NCBI RefSeq assembly: GCF_000247695.1 | Contig: NW_004624752.1 | Location: 1,003,865 to 1,067,864, forward strand | Direction: 5' to 3' | Length of the DNA stretch: 64,000 nucleotides | DNA from: Heterocephalus glaber | Lineage: Eukaryota; Chordata; Mammalia; Rodentia; Bathyergidae | Part shown: in pieces, positions 1-11,924 of the stretch | Position numbering within the stretch: position 1 is the first letter of the stretch | Layout of the letters: each line of letters starts with the position of its first letter | Translations under genes and position numbers: made by a program | The notes under the pieces: model-generated | What the model saw: only the letters and a program-made list of their open reading frames with translations | Database searches by the model: none | Told to the model about the DNA's origin: nothing

Positions 1-470
1 TTGGGGTTGCTGTAGGTGATCTGGAAGTCTGGTTTTGAGACTTATTTACGTGTTTTCTCATTTTGACTGGGCCAGGGGTCTGTTAGCGCCTACAGGGATT
101 ACCTCCTTTGAGCTGGGAGAGGTGGGACAGGGGCCGGGAGCAGAGGTAGTGATGGTGACCCAAAAGCCCTTTCCTTTGGGCTGGGAGCAGTGGGAGGGAT
201 GGTGACCGGGAAGCCCCTTCCTCTGGACCAGGAGCAGTGGGATGGTGGCTCAGAAGCCCCTACCTCTGGTCCAGGGGCAGTGGGACTCAGTACCTTGGTC
301 TGGTGGTCTGGTGTCCTCTGTGTCTTTGTAGTGTGGAACCAGGTGGCTGCCTGTCTGCAGTGGGGTGATTCGGTATCTTCCGTGCAACTAGGGACCTCGG
401 TAGGGCATACACAGACCTGCCTGTCTGTAGTGGGCTCAGTTGGCTATATTCTTATAAAGTTAAACACACA
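1..470 (-). mobile_element. LINE-1 5' end: ORF1 start and tandem-repeat leader
   Basis: Read on the minus strand, positions 61-1 match the start of the L1 ORF1-like frame seen again at 7339-7279 (6 differences in 61 bases, start codon at 61-59). The body of the element would lie to the left, outside the window. Upstream of that start codon (62 to about 290 on the plus strand) are imperfect tandem units of 43-47 bp, with unit starts at 151, 198 and 241 and a weaker one before 151. Tandem monomers in an L1 leader usually act as the internal promoter. The right limit near 470 is a guess. The L1 assignment is an inference from the second copy and from the Ser/Pro-rich ORF1 N-terminus there. Confidence 0.55.
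105..285. repeat. Imperfect 43-47 bp tandem repeat (L1 leader monomers)
   Basis: Units share a core of the form GATGGTGRCY..AGCCCYTNCCTCTGG..CAGTGGGA. Clear units start at 151, 198 and 241, with a degenerate unit just before 151. The open frame at 190-531 is only the repeat read through and is not a gene. Confidence 0.6.
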
Positions 471-660
471 CCCTGTAGTATGCAGCATAAAAAATTACAT
501 TCTTAGATATTTACTCCAGAAAAAAAAATAAAAGGCTTGTTCAAAGAGCTGAAAACTGCAAAGAATCCATGACTATTAATGGTGACTGGGTCTACACAGA
601 GGATTATTCTGTGTTGCTATAACAGAAAACTACTCAGAAATAAAAAGGAATTAAACATAG
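471..660. other. Short AT-rich spacer
   Basis: Contains an A-rich tract near 520-533 and no recognisable gene. It separates the L1 leader from the first LTR. Confidence 0.4.
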
Positions 661-1060
661 TGCTATGGTTAGATCTGAAATGTCTCCCTAAAAGTCTCAT
701 GTGTTTCAAGGTGAGGTTTTAGGGAGATGATCAGATCATAGGTGAATCTACTCACCAGTGGGTTAATCCATTGATGAGTTCATGGCTGAATGTGCGGTCA
801 GGACCTTGCTGGAGGAGGTGGTAACTGGAAGGGTGCATTCTCACCCCCAGCTCCTCCCTTCTTCCTGTCTCTTTCTGCTTCCTGTCTGCCATGTGTCGAG
901 CAGCTTCCCTCTGCCAGTCTCCGCTGTCATGTCATTTCTGCCTCAGAGCAAAGTGAGCATGGACTGAATCCCCAACACTGTGAGCCAAATTAAACCTGTT
1001 CTCCTTTAAGTCGCAGAGGTCAGGTATTTTGTCACAGCGATGGAAAAGTGACTACTCTAC
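661..1060 (+). mobile_element. MaLR-type solitary LTR
   Basis: Begins with a TGCTATGGTT-type end and runs to a 3' end with the classic MaLR layout: GTGAGCCAAATTAAACC (polyadenylation region), then CAGGTATTTTGTCACAGC and GAAAAGTGACTAC. This matches the general pattern of THE1/MST and rodent MT/ORR LTRs from memory; the subfamily cannot be assigned by eye. No internal region is attached, so it is a solo LTR or a fragment. The small open frames at 782-993 lie inside it and are not genes. Confidence 0.6.
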
Positions 1061-1420
1061 TGATACACGTAATAACACCATGCTTTTCAAAACATGTCGT
1101 GTGACAGAAGCCTGAGCCAAGAGTGCACATGTATGATTCCATCTGCATTATGCTCAAGGGAAATCCAATTCACGGTGACGGAAAGCAAATCTTTGCTTGA
1201 GGGAGGCACCTGGGGAGGGGAATGAGCAACCTTGGGGGTGAAATGTATTCTGTTTCTTAATGGTGATGCTGGGCACATCACAAGCACTTCAGGCAAAACT
1301 CATGGACTTGGCTCTTAAAGTGGGTGTCCTTATATTGCATAATTACAGGGAAATGGATTCAAAATGATCTGAAAAGAATTAGAATGATTTGACAATTTAT
1401 TTCACAGCCTTTATATTATT
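1061..1420. other. Unassigned spacer
   Basis: I see no gene or recognisable repeat. Confidence 0.4.
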
Positions 1421-1505
1421 TGTTAAGATACACACACATGCATACATATAGCAAATATATACACACACATCTTTTTACATCCATCCATAACATACATATA
1501 CATGT
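1421..1505. repeat. CA/TA-rich simple repeat
   Basis: Interrupted ACACAC and ACATATA runs, immediately before the next LTR. Confidence 0.7.
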
Positions 1506-1930
1506 TAGTCAAGTTTTTGTCACTGCGACAAAATATCTAAGGAAAACTACTCTAAAGAGGGAAAGGTTTATTTTGGCTCCCGGCCTTAGTCCGTGGTTAG
1601 CTGGTTCCATTGTTTACTCCCTCAGTGAGGCAGAAACATCATGGTGGAAGGCATGAGGGGAAAGCTGCTCAGTTCATGGCATCCAGGAGGTGAGGAAAGA
1701 GAGAAGGAGCAAGAAAGGAGGGGCTAGGGACCAGCTATGGTCCCCAAGGCAGTAGCCCCTTGTCTCACTCCCTTCACCCAGACGCACCTCCTGTTCCCAC
1801 CACTTCCCAGAAAGGCCATCCATGGATGGATCCACAGATCTGATCACCTTCAGAAGCCCATCAGCAAGAGCAGTTCCAACACTGTGAGTTTTTTGGGGGA
1901 CACATTAGAGCCAAGCCATGTGGTACTTCC
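1506..1930 (-). mobile_element. MaLR-type LTR, reverse orientation
   Basis: Plus-strand start reads GTCAAGTTTTTGTCACTGCGACAAAATATC and is the reverse of the usual MaLR 3' end, followed by GGTTTATTTTGGCTC (reverse of the AATAAA region). It ends near 1925 with GGGGGACACATTAGAGCCAAGCCATG, the usual reverse of the LTR start. Similar architecture to the LTR at 661-1060 but in opposite orientation and diverged. Confidence 0.6.
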
Positions 1931-4900
1931 GCACACACCTACTGGCCCACCCATTCTGAATGCTGTAGCAAAACCTCCCAAACCAAGTGGCTTAAAAATG
2001 ACAGACACTGACTTCTCAGCATTCTGGAGTGGCACCTAACTGTCCCTGTTGTCCCCAGACTCAGAGCCCAGGCCTCTCTGGGGTGCTGACTTGGGCTAGT
2101 GCACTCATCTGTGGTCCCCATGCATAGCCACATGCTGCCACCCTGTCCCCTTGCCCTTTGGGACACAGGAATGTAGGGGCCTCCAGGCCATAGACAGAGG
2201 CCCACCCTGGCTGTGGTCAGTGGTGCATTCATATTTGTTAAGGCAGAAACCAAGGAGAAGGTGGAGGGCCTGAGAGGGCTGTGGCTGGTGCTAGAAGTGA
2301 GGCCCAGGGGGCCTGGCTCTCGGGGCTCAGATGTGGGTCGGAGGCATTCACCCACCCCAGCCAGGTCCTATCCTCTCTGGTACCCTGGGCTCCTGAGAGG
2401 GGACACTGAGCCATGGATATCCAAGTGCCCAGGTGAGATAGTGCCCTCTGCTGTCCCCAGGAGCAAAGGAACTCTGTCAGACTATGGAGCCTTACAAAGC
2501 TCTGTTCCCAGGGGGGACAGAACCTATGGTAGGGGACAGGGTCCCTGCCTTCAGCATTGGGCCCACACAGCCAAGACCTTGGTTCCCATTTGCTGACTGG
2601 ACACATGTCATTGTGTCACATTAGGGGACTGTGCCTATCCCCGCTACAGAGCTCAGTTTGCAGTTCTTGGTGTGGCTTCACAGAGGTCACCATGGGGGCC
2701 AGGCAGGGCCTCAGGGCTCAGTGGCCGTAGGAAACCCTGGGCCATGGGGGGTGAGGCCATGGGATGAGGTGACACTAAGCCAGTAGGTGGTGTGTGTGTC
2801 TCGGGGCTCAGCTCAGGTCCCAGCTGCCATCTGCACCCACAAGAGCCTCCCGCTTTGAGCCTGTTCCACATTCCTTTCTCCCGTGACCACTGGCTGGGTT
2901 TGACTCCCACTTCCCGGGCGAAGACCCTGAGCCTCGTGTCCATGGGTGAAATGAGAAGTCCAGTTCCATGTTTGGACCTAATGCAGGAGGCTGTCGGTGA
3001 GAACGTCCTCTTCCTTGGGTGTCCAAACAGATCTCACTTGCTCTGCAGTGCAGAAAGTGGGATCCATTCACTCACAGAAGGAAATATGTCAGATATGATG
3101 TGTCAGTGAATCCACAGTCCTGCCCAACACTGCTGGTCCCAAGCTTGGGATGTGGGCCGACGTTGGAGTCCCACACCCTGCTGCCCACAAAGGCAGTGGC
3201 TCAGCAGTACCCATCAGATAGCGTGGCACTCCTTCTTCCCCAGAACGGAAGGAGCCTGGCCCTGTCCAGGAGCTCAGTCCCCAAGGGAACCGAGGGGGTA
3301 GACAGGTGGCAAGACAGGCGTCTCAGAAGTCAGTGGGCAGTTGGCGTCATTTGGGTTCCCTAGTTAAATCAGGGACCACCTGATCTGGGGTGAAAATAAT
3401 TAAGTCTTCTAGAATCATTCTTTTCAGGTTTTCACTAGGGGAGAAGCTGACCAGAGTCACTCGGAGGCTTGTGGGGTCCCTAAACTAGAATCTGTGAAAT
3501 CAGCTGTGTGCGGGTTACCCAGGCACCGCTGCCCATGAGGGGCGATGATCCCTTCTTGGGCTGCTGGACGTGTCCACTCCATACATGCACCACCTGGTCA
3601 ACTGTCCTTGTCCATGGCTCCTCGGCAAGGGCTTCTTGTCACCAGCAAAAAGCAGAGGTGTCTGTGCACGGTGCAGGAGCCCAGGGCACCAGACAAAGTC
3701 AGGAGAGACAAATGGGTAAGTGCATTGGCATGGTGAGCTGTCCTCTGCTCACCCTGACATCTCAGCATCCCCCGTGTGTTGTTAGAAGATGTGATTCTAA
3801 TTACTCACCTGTGTGATGTGTTTATTTCTGCTTCGTTACGCCACCAACGTGATGACAGGTCTGTCCCCTGGGACCCAGGATGTTAGTGGACCACAGTTAT
3901 CAGGTTTCTTGTTAACAGTCATCAGTGAACACTTTGACGGGTGTGGGACAGGAGGGACCAGGGGTAGGGCTTGTCTGGTGGCTCTCTTGGAAGGTGGCTC
4001 TTAGCAGTGGCTGGGGTGATGCCCAGCAGGTGCATCGGTCATGTTGCTCATGGCTGTTTTAGTGGATTTGTTCCTGCTGTAGTTGAGGAAGCCGTTCATG
4101 GCCAGTTGTGTGTTTCTGTTCCTTTGTGAAGGAGAGGCTACAGCTGTGTGGATGCTATGCCAGGTATGGGTAGAGACTGCAGTGGGGAAAGGAGGCTGGG
4201 TCTGCAGGAAGAGCTGCTTTTGTCACAAGGGTCCCACCCTCACCTGTCCCCCTGAGACACAGCTCAGGACATAGCATGTCCCTCCTCAGAGGGTACGGTG
4301 TCCAGGCAGCTTCACTCTCAAAGACGGGGACAGGAAGGTTGGGAACTCAGGGTGCATGCAGGGGAGCCAGCGAGGCTTGTGTAGATTTCTGGACCTCTCT
4401 GTCCCTGAGGGTCTAACCTGGGCTACAGGGTCCAACCTCTGCTCTTTGGCAGAGAGGGAGGACCCCACTGTATATCCATGTCCTGTCTTGGGGTACATGG
4501 CTTTTCTTAGACTTGCTTTTCCTAATCACTTTCAGCTCAAAAGAATCCTTGTGCCAAAGAAGAGTGTTTTGGGCAGATTCTGCTGCCTGTCAGCCGGAGG
4601 AGGCTGGTCTGGGGGTGGCTGCTGGCTCAGGGCTCGAGCCCTGGCTGTTCCATGGTGCCTGTGACATTGGGTGGCCCTGGGCCTGGCAAGGGCTGTGACC
4701 TGGGGCCTGGGGGATAGTGTGCAAGGTGTGACCCTGTGGGCTCTGTCTGTGGGATGACGGCACTTGGTTGCCTGTCCGCAAGAGGAAGTTCATGTAGGGC
4801 AGGGTCAGGGCAGCTGCACTAAGACCTTGGCTTCATTTCCTAGGCTGAGGGTGACTGAGGAGGAGGCTCCAGGGAGTTTTATTTCAGAAAACTCCCCGGG

Positions 4901-6660
4901 TCTCTTGGTGCAGGGCAGGGTTTGCAGGTGCTGAGGACTCAGCCCCAAACCTGTGTCCCTCTCGACTGGACAGGCCTCTGTTTCCAAACCCTCTGCAGCA
5001 GCGCAGGGAGGCTGCCCCATCTCTGGCATCCTCTCCTTCTCCTGAGCAGGAAGACAACAGCCAGGTACACTCAGGGGGAAGTAGGCCTCTCCGGCTGGGA
5101 AGAGTAATCGCGACACTTCAGAGACCTTGGAGCTGGGTTGCCTGGCTGCAGCAAGAGGAGACAGGGACAGCTTATAAATGCTGGGATTGAGAATGTGCTT
5201 CACGCTTTCACTTTGCCTCCAGAAGTGTCTGCAGAGTCTTTTGGGTCTGCCCGGCCTCCTGCAATGCCAAGTGAGACAGTTTCCACTGGAGGACAATAGC
5301 TTAGGCTGGTGGACGTCTGTGGGTGGGGCCCTAGGATGCTGGAGAAGTAAAAGTGTGCTTGCATCTCTCCCTCAATTCTGTCTCAATACAGTGCCTGGTG
5401 CCCACCAGAGCCCAATTTGCTCAATATGCCCAGGGGGACTCAGTAGAGACATCGTGGCACACTGACTGTGGGGCTCCCAGCTGGCTGCCTCTGAGGCGCA
5501 GGCTTGACACAATGCAGTGACTCTTGCTGAGTGGTGTTTCTGGCTTAGGGGGAACTGTGCTGAGGTCAGAGGACTGACCTGGGTCTGCAACCTGGAGACC
5601 AGGAGCCCTGAGGGCAGGAGACTCCGCCCCAACCCGAACAGGTCACTGAGAGAACAGAGTCCTCATTTCCTCCCTTTAACTCTGTTCAGGCCTCCAGGAC
5701 TGGATGGGGCCACCAACCCTGGGAGGCCAGAGCTCACTCAGTCCACCATCCAAACGTTCATCACTTGCAGAGTGATGTTTAACCAAACAGCCATCACCTC
5801 ATGCCCCATTGGCAGAATGAGACTCCCCCATCCAGACTGGGTCCAGGGAGCAGCACTGTGTCATCCACCTTGTCTCTCCTGTCGGGATCCCAGCTGTGGC
5901 GTGGAGAGGACTTGAGCACCCTCTAGTGCTGGGGACACATAGAAGCCAGGGCGGTCTTGGCACCTGTCACCCTGCTGCACCAGCTGTTCACCCACTTACC
6001 CTAACCTGCCCATCTGTGGCCAGGGCCAGCACTGCACAGGTCTTGGGTCACAGGAAATGTCAGGACTATGCACCGGTGCGGCACGGGGCGGGTAAGCATT
6101 GCTGTGTTGAGCCAGGGACAGTCCCCAGGTGGGCAGGCACCTGTAGGGCAGAGCAGGCCCTGGGTGTCCCCTGGGCTGCAAGGAGCCAGAGGGGAGAGCG
6201 CCTCATATCAGACCCTTCTCTTCATCTCCCCGGGACTGCAGACCCTGCATGTGGCACTTGGTTTACAGTTCTGCTTGATCTTCCCACTTGCCCCATCCAG
6301 CCGCATTCCTGGCAGACCTGGCAGTACTCGTGTGTGTCAGGATGATGCAGCAAAGGATGTGCAGACCAGCTGCCTGTTTGCCCAGGATGGGTCACACAGC
6401 AGGTCCCAGTCATTTGCTGCCTTCTGGGCCAAGTTCTGCTGCACACTGGACTCTTGGCCTTCTGTACTGGAGGCTGTGGGGCTCACAGGCCTCTCTCCAC
6501 AGTGAAGCTGTGTCCTTGTGCTGCACTGGACGGGAGCCGGGTGGGGTTGGGGACCTTGGAGGATGTTTGCACACATGCTTCCTATCTTCACACCTGCTAC
6601 TTGGGCTTTCATATCTTCCTGTGAAGCTTTCTGGCTTTCCACAGACAGGCCTTGTATAAG
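1931..6660. other. GC-rich unique DNA, no gene found
   Basis: About 4.7 kb of GC-rich, CpG-poor sequence. Open frames up to 163 codons occur on both strands and overlap each other. None shows a domain, a repeated motif or conserved-looking composition, and they are what GC-rich noncoding DNA gives by chance. No repeat family is recognisable here. Confidence 0.5.
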
Positions 6661-7090
6661 TGTCATTAGGTTTATTTTTATAAGCAGTTTGGCTTGCTAT
6701 TATAAAAGTTGATTTTTATAAAATTTGTATTTGTTTTTTACTGACATAGAAAAATGAAATTTGCTTGGCCATATTGATTTTTCAAATGCAATAATTTTAA
6801 GAACTCATTCATTCTAACAATTTTGGATATTATATATGTTTTAAATTTAGGTAATTGCATAATAGATAAATAACAGTCTTTTCTTCCTTTCCACGTCTGT
6901 ATTTTTATATTTTTTATGTCTGTATTTTTCCCTTCTCAATTTGTAGTGCTGATTACTGAATAATGAAGGGGTGGAAAGTGGAGTTTCCATCTTGTTTGTG
7001 ATTTTGAAGGAAAAGTTCAGTGAACTACATGCAGTGATGCATGGAAGGATAACGAGCCACACTGATGACTTCTCATCTAGGGGATGACAT
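6661..7090. other. AT-rich transition segment
   Basis: A sharp switch from GC-rich DNA to T/A-rich sequence with many TTTTTATA words. It may be the decayed edge of an L1-derived tract, but I cannot align it to a family. Confidence 0.35.
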
Positions 7091-7660
7091 CAGCAGCCGT
7101 CAATGCCTTGAGCCATGAGTGTCCTCTCTAGATTTATTAATCATGTCTTGCACTATATGCACAATCTTTGCTGTTATCTGAGTAATTATTTCTGATTTCA
7201 TTTTTCCCAGATCCTCTTCTGTTGCCAGTTCAGAGAGTCCAGGTGGTTGAGTATCAAATTGTTCCATCTCGTTTCCCTTTGGGGTTGCTGTAGGTGATCC
7301 GGAAGTCTGTTTTTGAGGCTTGTTTATGTGTCTTCTCATTTCCGGGGTGGGGTGGGGTGGGGTGGTGCTTCTGGCGCCCGCGCAGCTCACCTTCTCTGCT
7401 CTAGGAACGTGGGATGGTGGCAGGGGAGCTTCCTTCCAGGTGCTGGGACCAGCTCTGCTTGAGCCATGAGTGAGCCCATAGGAAGAGCAGGTGGTTGTCA
7501 CAGCAGACAGGACCATCCAGAGTGTTTGGTTGCTGTTCTTTTTATCATGGTCTAATAGAAGAGCAATTTGCCATCCTTCCTGCCTCCAAGTGCCCAGCTT
7601 CATGGTGGTGTTAAGTACATTTGTCTCCATCTCTCCCACCCTACCCCTGCCTGCTTCTAG
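7090..7660 (-). mobile_element. LINE-1 5' end with ORF1 N-terminal coding remnant
   Basis: On the minus strand an open frame of 179 codons runs from 7639 to 7100. Residues from about 101 onward (MRRHINKPQKQTSGSP...) look like an L1 ORF1p N-terminus: a short basic start, a Ser/Pro-rich stretch, then a helical, charge-rich stretch around residues 140-170. Residues 1-100 read through the leader. The likely ORF1 start codon is at 7339-7337. The copy breaks off near 7095, before the RRM and C-terminal domains. The first 61 bases of ORF1 match positions 61-1 of the window, but the leaders differ. Assignment to L1 is inferred from layout. Confidence 0.5.
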
Positions 7661-8800
7661 CCTTTTGCTCTAATGTTTTGTTCAGGTTTTGGCATCCGTG
7701 CCCACTGGTGCGATGGATCTGTAGCTCATCCATCCTATGTGTTTTGTTTTTGGGCCAAACTGTGTTGCTCACATAGAAGTTGTTGAGGGGTTTGTATAAG
7801 ATTCACCTGGGCTTTGTGATTACTGGTGGAAACATTTTACATTTTTGCTTTAATTTTTTAAAAGTTTTATGGCTACTCCACCTTCCTATATTTTCCCCTT
7901 GACTCAGTTTTTCCAAATTATAGTTTTCTATGGAGTTGTCTCATTTCCCCAAGGGCTCACCTATTTTTTGAACATTTAAAATAATTCACTTAAACTCTGG
8001 GCTACTTACCAATTTGTCTTTGATATACCTTTATAGTGTTTACAGGTGATATTTTGAAAGTATTTTCAAAGCATTATCCTGTTGTGTTTTGTTCTCTTGT
8101 ATGTGCAATTTCTGTTTTATTTTTTTCATTCTGGATTCTGTGATTTCCTTTATTTGAATTTATTCAGTCACCTGTGAGTGCAGTTGCCTCCATGGGACAC
8201 GCAGGTGACCACCTCTCAGTTTGCTTCTGTTTTGAGTATGTGTGGCCACAGGCTCCCTTGAAGTCATCTTGCAACCCCCCCCCCCAAGTCTTGTGTGTAG
8301 ACCTCAACGTGAAGGATTTAATCATGTCTGGGTTCCCATCAGTCATGAAGAACTGGCTTTGGTTCTGGAGTTCCCTGCCTCCCCAGGTCTGTTTTCAGCA
8401 GCCACCTCATCCTTGAGGCCCCTTAAAGATACCAGAAAGGAGACTCATCTCTGGGTGCTGGTGGCTCCAAGCTGAGGTCTCATGGCTAAGCACCAGTACA
8501 GCTGACCACTGGTTGATCTGTCTTCATTTTCCCCATTAACGACCCAGGTTCTGGGCTATGAGTTTCCTCTGAGGCATGCCATGGAACTGTTTTGTGTGGT
8601 CACATCATGTAGTGTGTTTGAAATTATTTTTAAAGGATGATAAGACTCTAACATGCTTTGAGTAAGGGATTCTGACACTATGCAAGCATGCAGGTCAAAG
8701 AGGAATCCTCCCTCCCCTCTCACGGCATGGTGCTTCTTGCCTGGGCACAGGTCAGGACCTGTGGATGCTGGGAGCATGTGGGTGACTGTCACTGATCCTA
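7661..8800. other. T-rich, probably decayed L1 sequence
   Basis: Much of 7661-8160 is T-rich and resembles old L1 read on the minus strand, but I cannot place it on a consensus with certainty. It contains an 11-base C tract at 8275-8285. No gene is visible. Confidence 0.35.
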
Positions 8801-9480
8801 CTTCCATGCAGGGCCAAGTTAAACACAGCCAAAAGCATTCTAAATAAAAAGGAGGCCACAATATAAATGCCATCTTGCATATTATTATTTTTTTCCTTAA
8901 CATCATGCTGTGGGCTTCCTTTTCTATCAATATTTAAAATCTGACCCATTTTTAAGGTCCATGTTATTCCACAGTACAGATTTTTTTTCACAATACAGAT
9001 TTTAATAATGTGATTAGTCTTTCTCATTGTCCTTCATTTCCTCTAGACTTTAATTTTTAGAACAAATGTAGATTTACAGAAAAACTGAGAAGGCAGCACC
9101 TCATCCCTCAGGCCCCATCCCAGCCTCCCCTGTTACTAGTGTCTGCCATGACCATGGTACATTTGTCACAATTAATGAGCCAGTTCTGATATGTTATTAT
9201 CAACTGAAGTCCATGGTTTGTTCAGGTTCTCTGTCTTTACTCAGTATCCTTCTGCTTAGTAGTTGCATGGTCATGGCTGTGACAGTTCTTAATTTTGTGT
9301 TCTGTGCTCTGGACGATTCTGAAGAGTCCTGTTTTGGTGTTTTGCAGAATATCCCTCACCTGGGACTTGTTTGGTGTTTTTGTCATGGTTAGGCTGGGCT
9401 GTGAAGTCTTGGGAGAAAGACCTCGGAGCTCAGCCCTCTCTGCCACAGCACATCGGGATCCTTGCTGTCCCCTGAGCACT
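8801..9480. mobile_element. Ancient L1M-type 3' sequence
   Basis: The stretch 9045-9480 carries landmarks I recognise from L1MC/L1ME-type 3' untranslated sequence: GATTTACAGAAAAACTGAG, GGTACATTTGTCACAATTAATGAGCC, and GCAGAATATCCCTCACCTGGGACTTG. 8840-9030 resembles the adjoining AT-rich part. Orientation is left open because I am relying on memory of the family. Eutherian-wide age is expected. Confidence 0.5.
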
Positions 9481-9487
9481 GATTCTA

Positions 9488-9806
9488 CACTATGGTTTAT
9501 ATCTAGATGTCTCCCAGAGCCTCATGGTCTCATAGGTGGGACCTTAGGGAGGTGGTTGGGTTATGAGGGCTGACAGCTGACTTGCTCTTAGGAGGTGGGG
9601 TCTGGTTGGACAGGGTCCTCTCTCTTCCCGGCTCCTCCCTTACTCTTTGCTTCCTGTCCATCATGCTGTGAGCAGCAATCCTCCTCCAGTCCCCTGTGCC
9701 GCACCATCCTGCTTTGGAGCCAGTCAGTCATGGACTGAAATGTGAGTCAAATAACCCTCTCTTCTCCTTAGTTTGTCCTAGCAATGAGAAAAGTGACTGA
9801 GACATG
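9488..9806 (+). mobile_element. MaLR-type LTR, third copy
   Basis: Starts CACTATGGTTTATATCTAG, has the GGTGGGACCTTAGGGAGGTGG core typical of MaLR LTRs, and ends with GTGAGTCAAATAACCCTCTC followed by AGAAAAGTGACTGAGACA. Same plan and orientation as the copy at 661-1060. Confidence 0.6.
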
Positions 9807-9879
9807 CTGGTGATCCTGAAGTGCTGTGAAGGTACCGTTTTTCAGTCCTTCATTATGAGACAGCCTGTCTAATCACGAT

Positions 9880-10350
9880 TTTGTTTCCTCTCCCACCCAG
9901 GAATGGTACAGGGCAATTTTTTTTTGTAATTTCTATGAGTTTTCTGTTTGTAATTTGCCTCTAATCATTTTGATTTTGTTCTGCTGGGCTCAGCAAATCT
10001 GTCTCATGGGGCTCATTGTTCAGAATTTATTGAGAGATTTTGTTGGTTAATATGAGTTCTTTGCTGGTGAATGTTCTCGGGGTGCTGGGAAAAAGACTCT
10101 CTTCAAGTTATCAGGGTATATTTGATAAATATATAATAAATCCAAGAATTTATCTTGGAGTTCATATATCCTATGTCCTAGCTTTATATTTTTCTGCACA
10201 AAATTGGCAGAAAAAGAGAGAGGGTGGTAAAATCTCTACCTGATATTGGGCTTTTATCATTTTGCTGCACTTTCAAATGTCTTTTGTTTTGTGAATTTTT
10301 GTACATTTTTGTTAAGCAAGTTTAGAGCAGCTGTAGATTTACTGTGATTT
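9880..10350 (-). mobile_element. Degraded L1 fragment
   Basis: T-rich sequence whose wording (AGATTTTGTTGGTTAATATG, TTTGCTGGTGAATGTTC) fits the reverse of L1 ORF2. Near 10316-10345 the phrase GTTTAGAGCAGCTGTAGATTTAC repeats the start of the L1M 3' sequence seen at 9045. Boundaries are approximate. Confidence 0.4.
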
Positions 10351-11924
10351 TTACACTTTTCTTCATTGAAACACCTCATTTTTCCTGTTTAGGAGAATCT
10401 GTGCTTTGCATTCTCAAGTGCTGCGTTTCTCTTTGGGAAGATTATTGGGCTTTTTCTAAGAGGGAGGCCCCTGATCTCTGCCTTCATTTGTGTCAAGCAG
10501 ACTTCATCAGGCAGAATACACTTTCCTCCCGGGAAACTCTGCAGTGATGACACCTAGCCTTGGCGTCTGGTGTGGCCAGTGGAGTAGGCACCATCAGGGG
10601 CCCTTCTGCTCTGCAAGGGCCTGTGTGACCTCCTCCCTGCTGCCTCAGGCCAGACGCTCACGCCCAGGGAGACGGAGGCCAGGCAGAGAGGATGGAAGAT
10701 GCCCACAGCCTTGGCTCCTGGTGGCCCTCTGTGCCAGGGGTGTGGGGGTGGCATCAGGTCTCCAGGACTCTGTGTTCATCAGCCTTCGGTGCTGAGGGTC
10801 CAGAGTCACCTAAGTTGGCCCTGGAAGACAGAAAGAGCCCAGACTCACCGGCCACCCTATTTTGAGTGGTTTACTTTTTTTTTTTTGCATGAGGACCCTG
10901 CAGTGGGCAGTCTGTCCTGATTCCTCGGCCCCACAGACCTGGGGGAGCAGGTGTGTGGCCCTTGACACCCTTAGCTTAGCTTGGCCCATCTTGCGAGGAT
11001 TCTGGGAGCTGCCCAGGTGTCTCACTGGGGTAGTCCAGACATCAGCCAGGCCACTGGTGCTGGTACACATTGGAGACCATCAAAGTCAGAACCATCCTGA
11101 GGTGCAGAACCGGGTGCAGCTTACAGTTCAGGGAGTTTCCAGGTCTGTCTCCAGTGGGGCTGAGAGGACATGCAAGGGCTGGGGAACTGATATGGGGACA
11201 AGGAGGAAGGGATGGACTTGAACAAAAAGAGGTGCAACACGAAAGGGAAGAAGAAAAAGAGGTGGGGAGGGGGAGGAGATTAGAGGTGGCCCCCAGGCCC
11301 CTAGGTCCCCAGATCTCCCATGCCTCTGGTCTCTCAGGTCCCAGCTCCCTCCTACCTTCTCCTACAGCCTAAATCCCAGCATTGGGCTTTATCTTGGGGA
11401 CAATTTACAGCAACCAAATGGTTTGGGGAGGCACAGGGTGGTTGTGGGAGGAGGAGGTCTGGGGGTGCCCAAAGGAAGATAGTGGAGAGCATCTGGATCC
11501 ATGGGTCCTGGGATCTCTGCAACCTGTGGCTTTTCTCTTCAGCAGCTTGATGGGCTGCATCCCTGCTAGAGCACTGGGCACTGACCTGGGCACTGACCCG
11601 GGCACTGACGGTCAGCCCAGCTGTGCTGCCGGAGTGGCTCCAGCACCACCCTCAAGTGGAAGGATGGCTTCCAGCATGCAGCAGCAGCTCTGCAGAAACT
11701 GGGTCACCCTGGCATCCGTGTCCCCAGCACACGGGCCCTCTTGCGTGGGGCCATGCAGAAAGCCCAGCACCCAGGTTCAGGGGCACCTGGATGACCCAAG
11801 CGGACATGGTCATCCCTGAGGCGGTCCCACCCTGGGGACTTGGTGCTCTGGGAGCAGCGGATATGAAAGAAGAGGCCAGAAGCATGGTGAGGAGTGGGCC
11901 ACAGGGTCCTGGCTCAACATTGTG
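10351..11924. other. GC-rich unique DNA, no gene found
   Basis: Overlapping short open frames on both strands without recognisable domains. Contains a small tandem triplication at 11576-11610. Confidence 0.45.
11576..11610. repeat. 12-bp tandem repeat, three copies
   Basis: GGGCACTGACCY repeats from 11576, 11588 and 11600. Confidence 0.85.
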
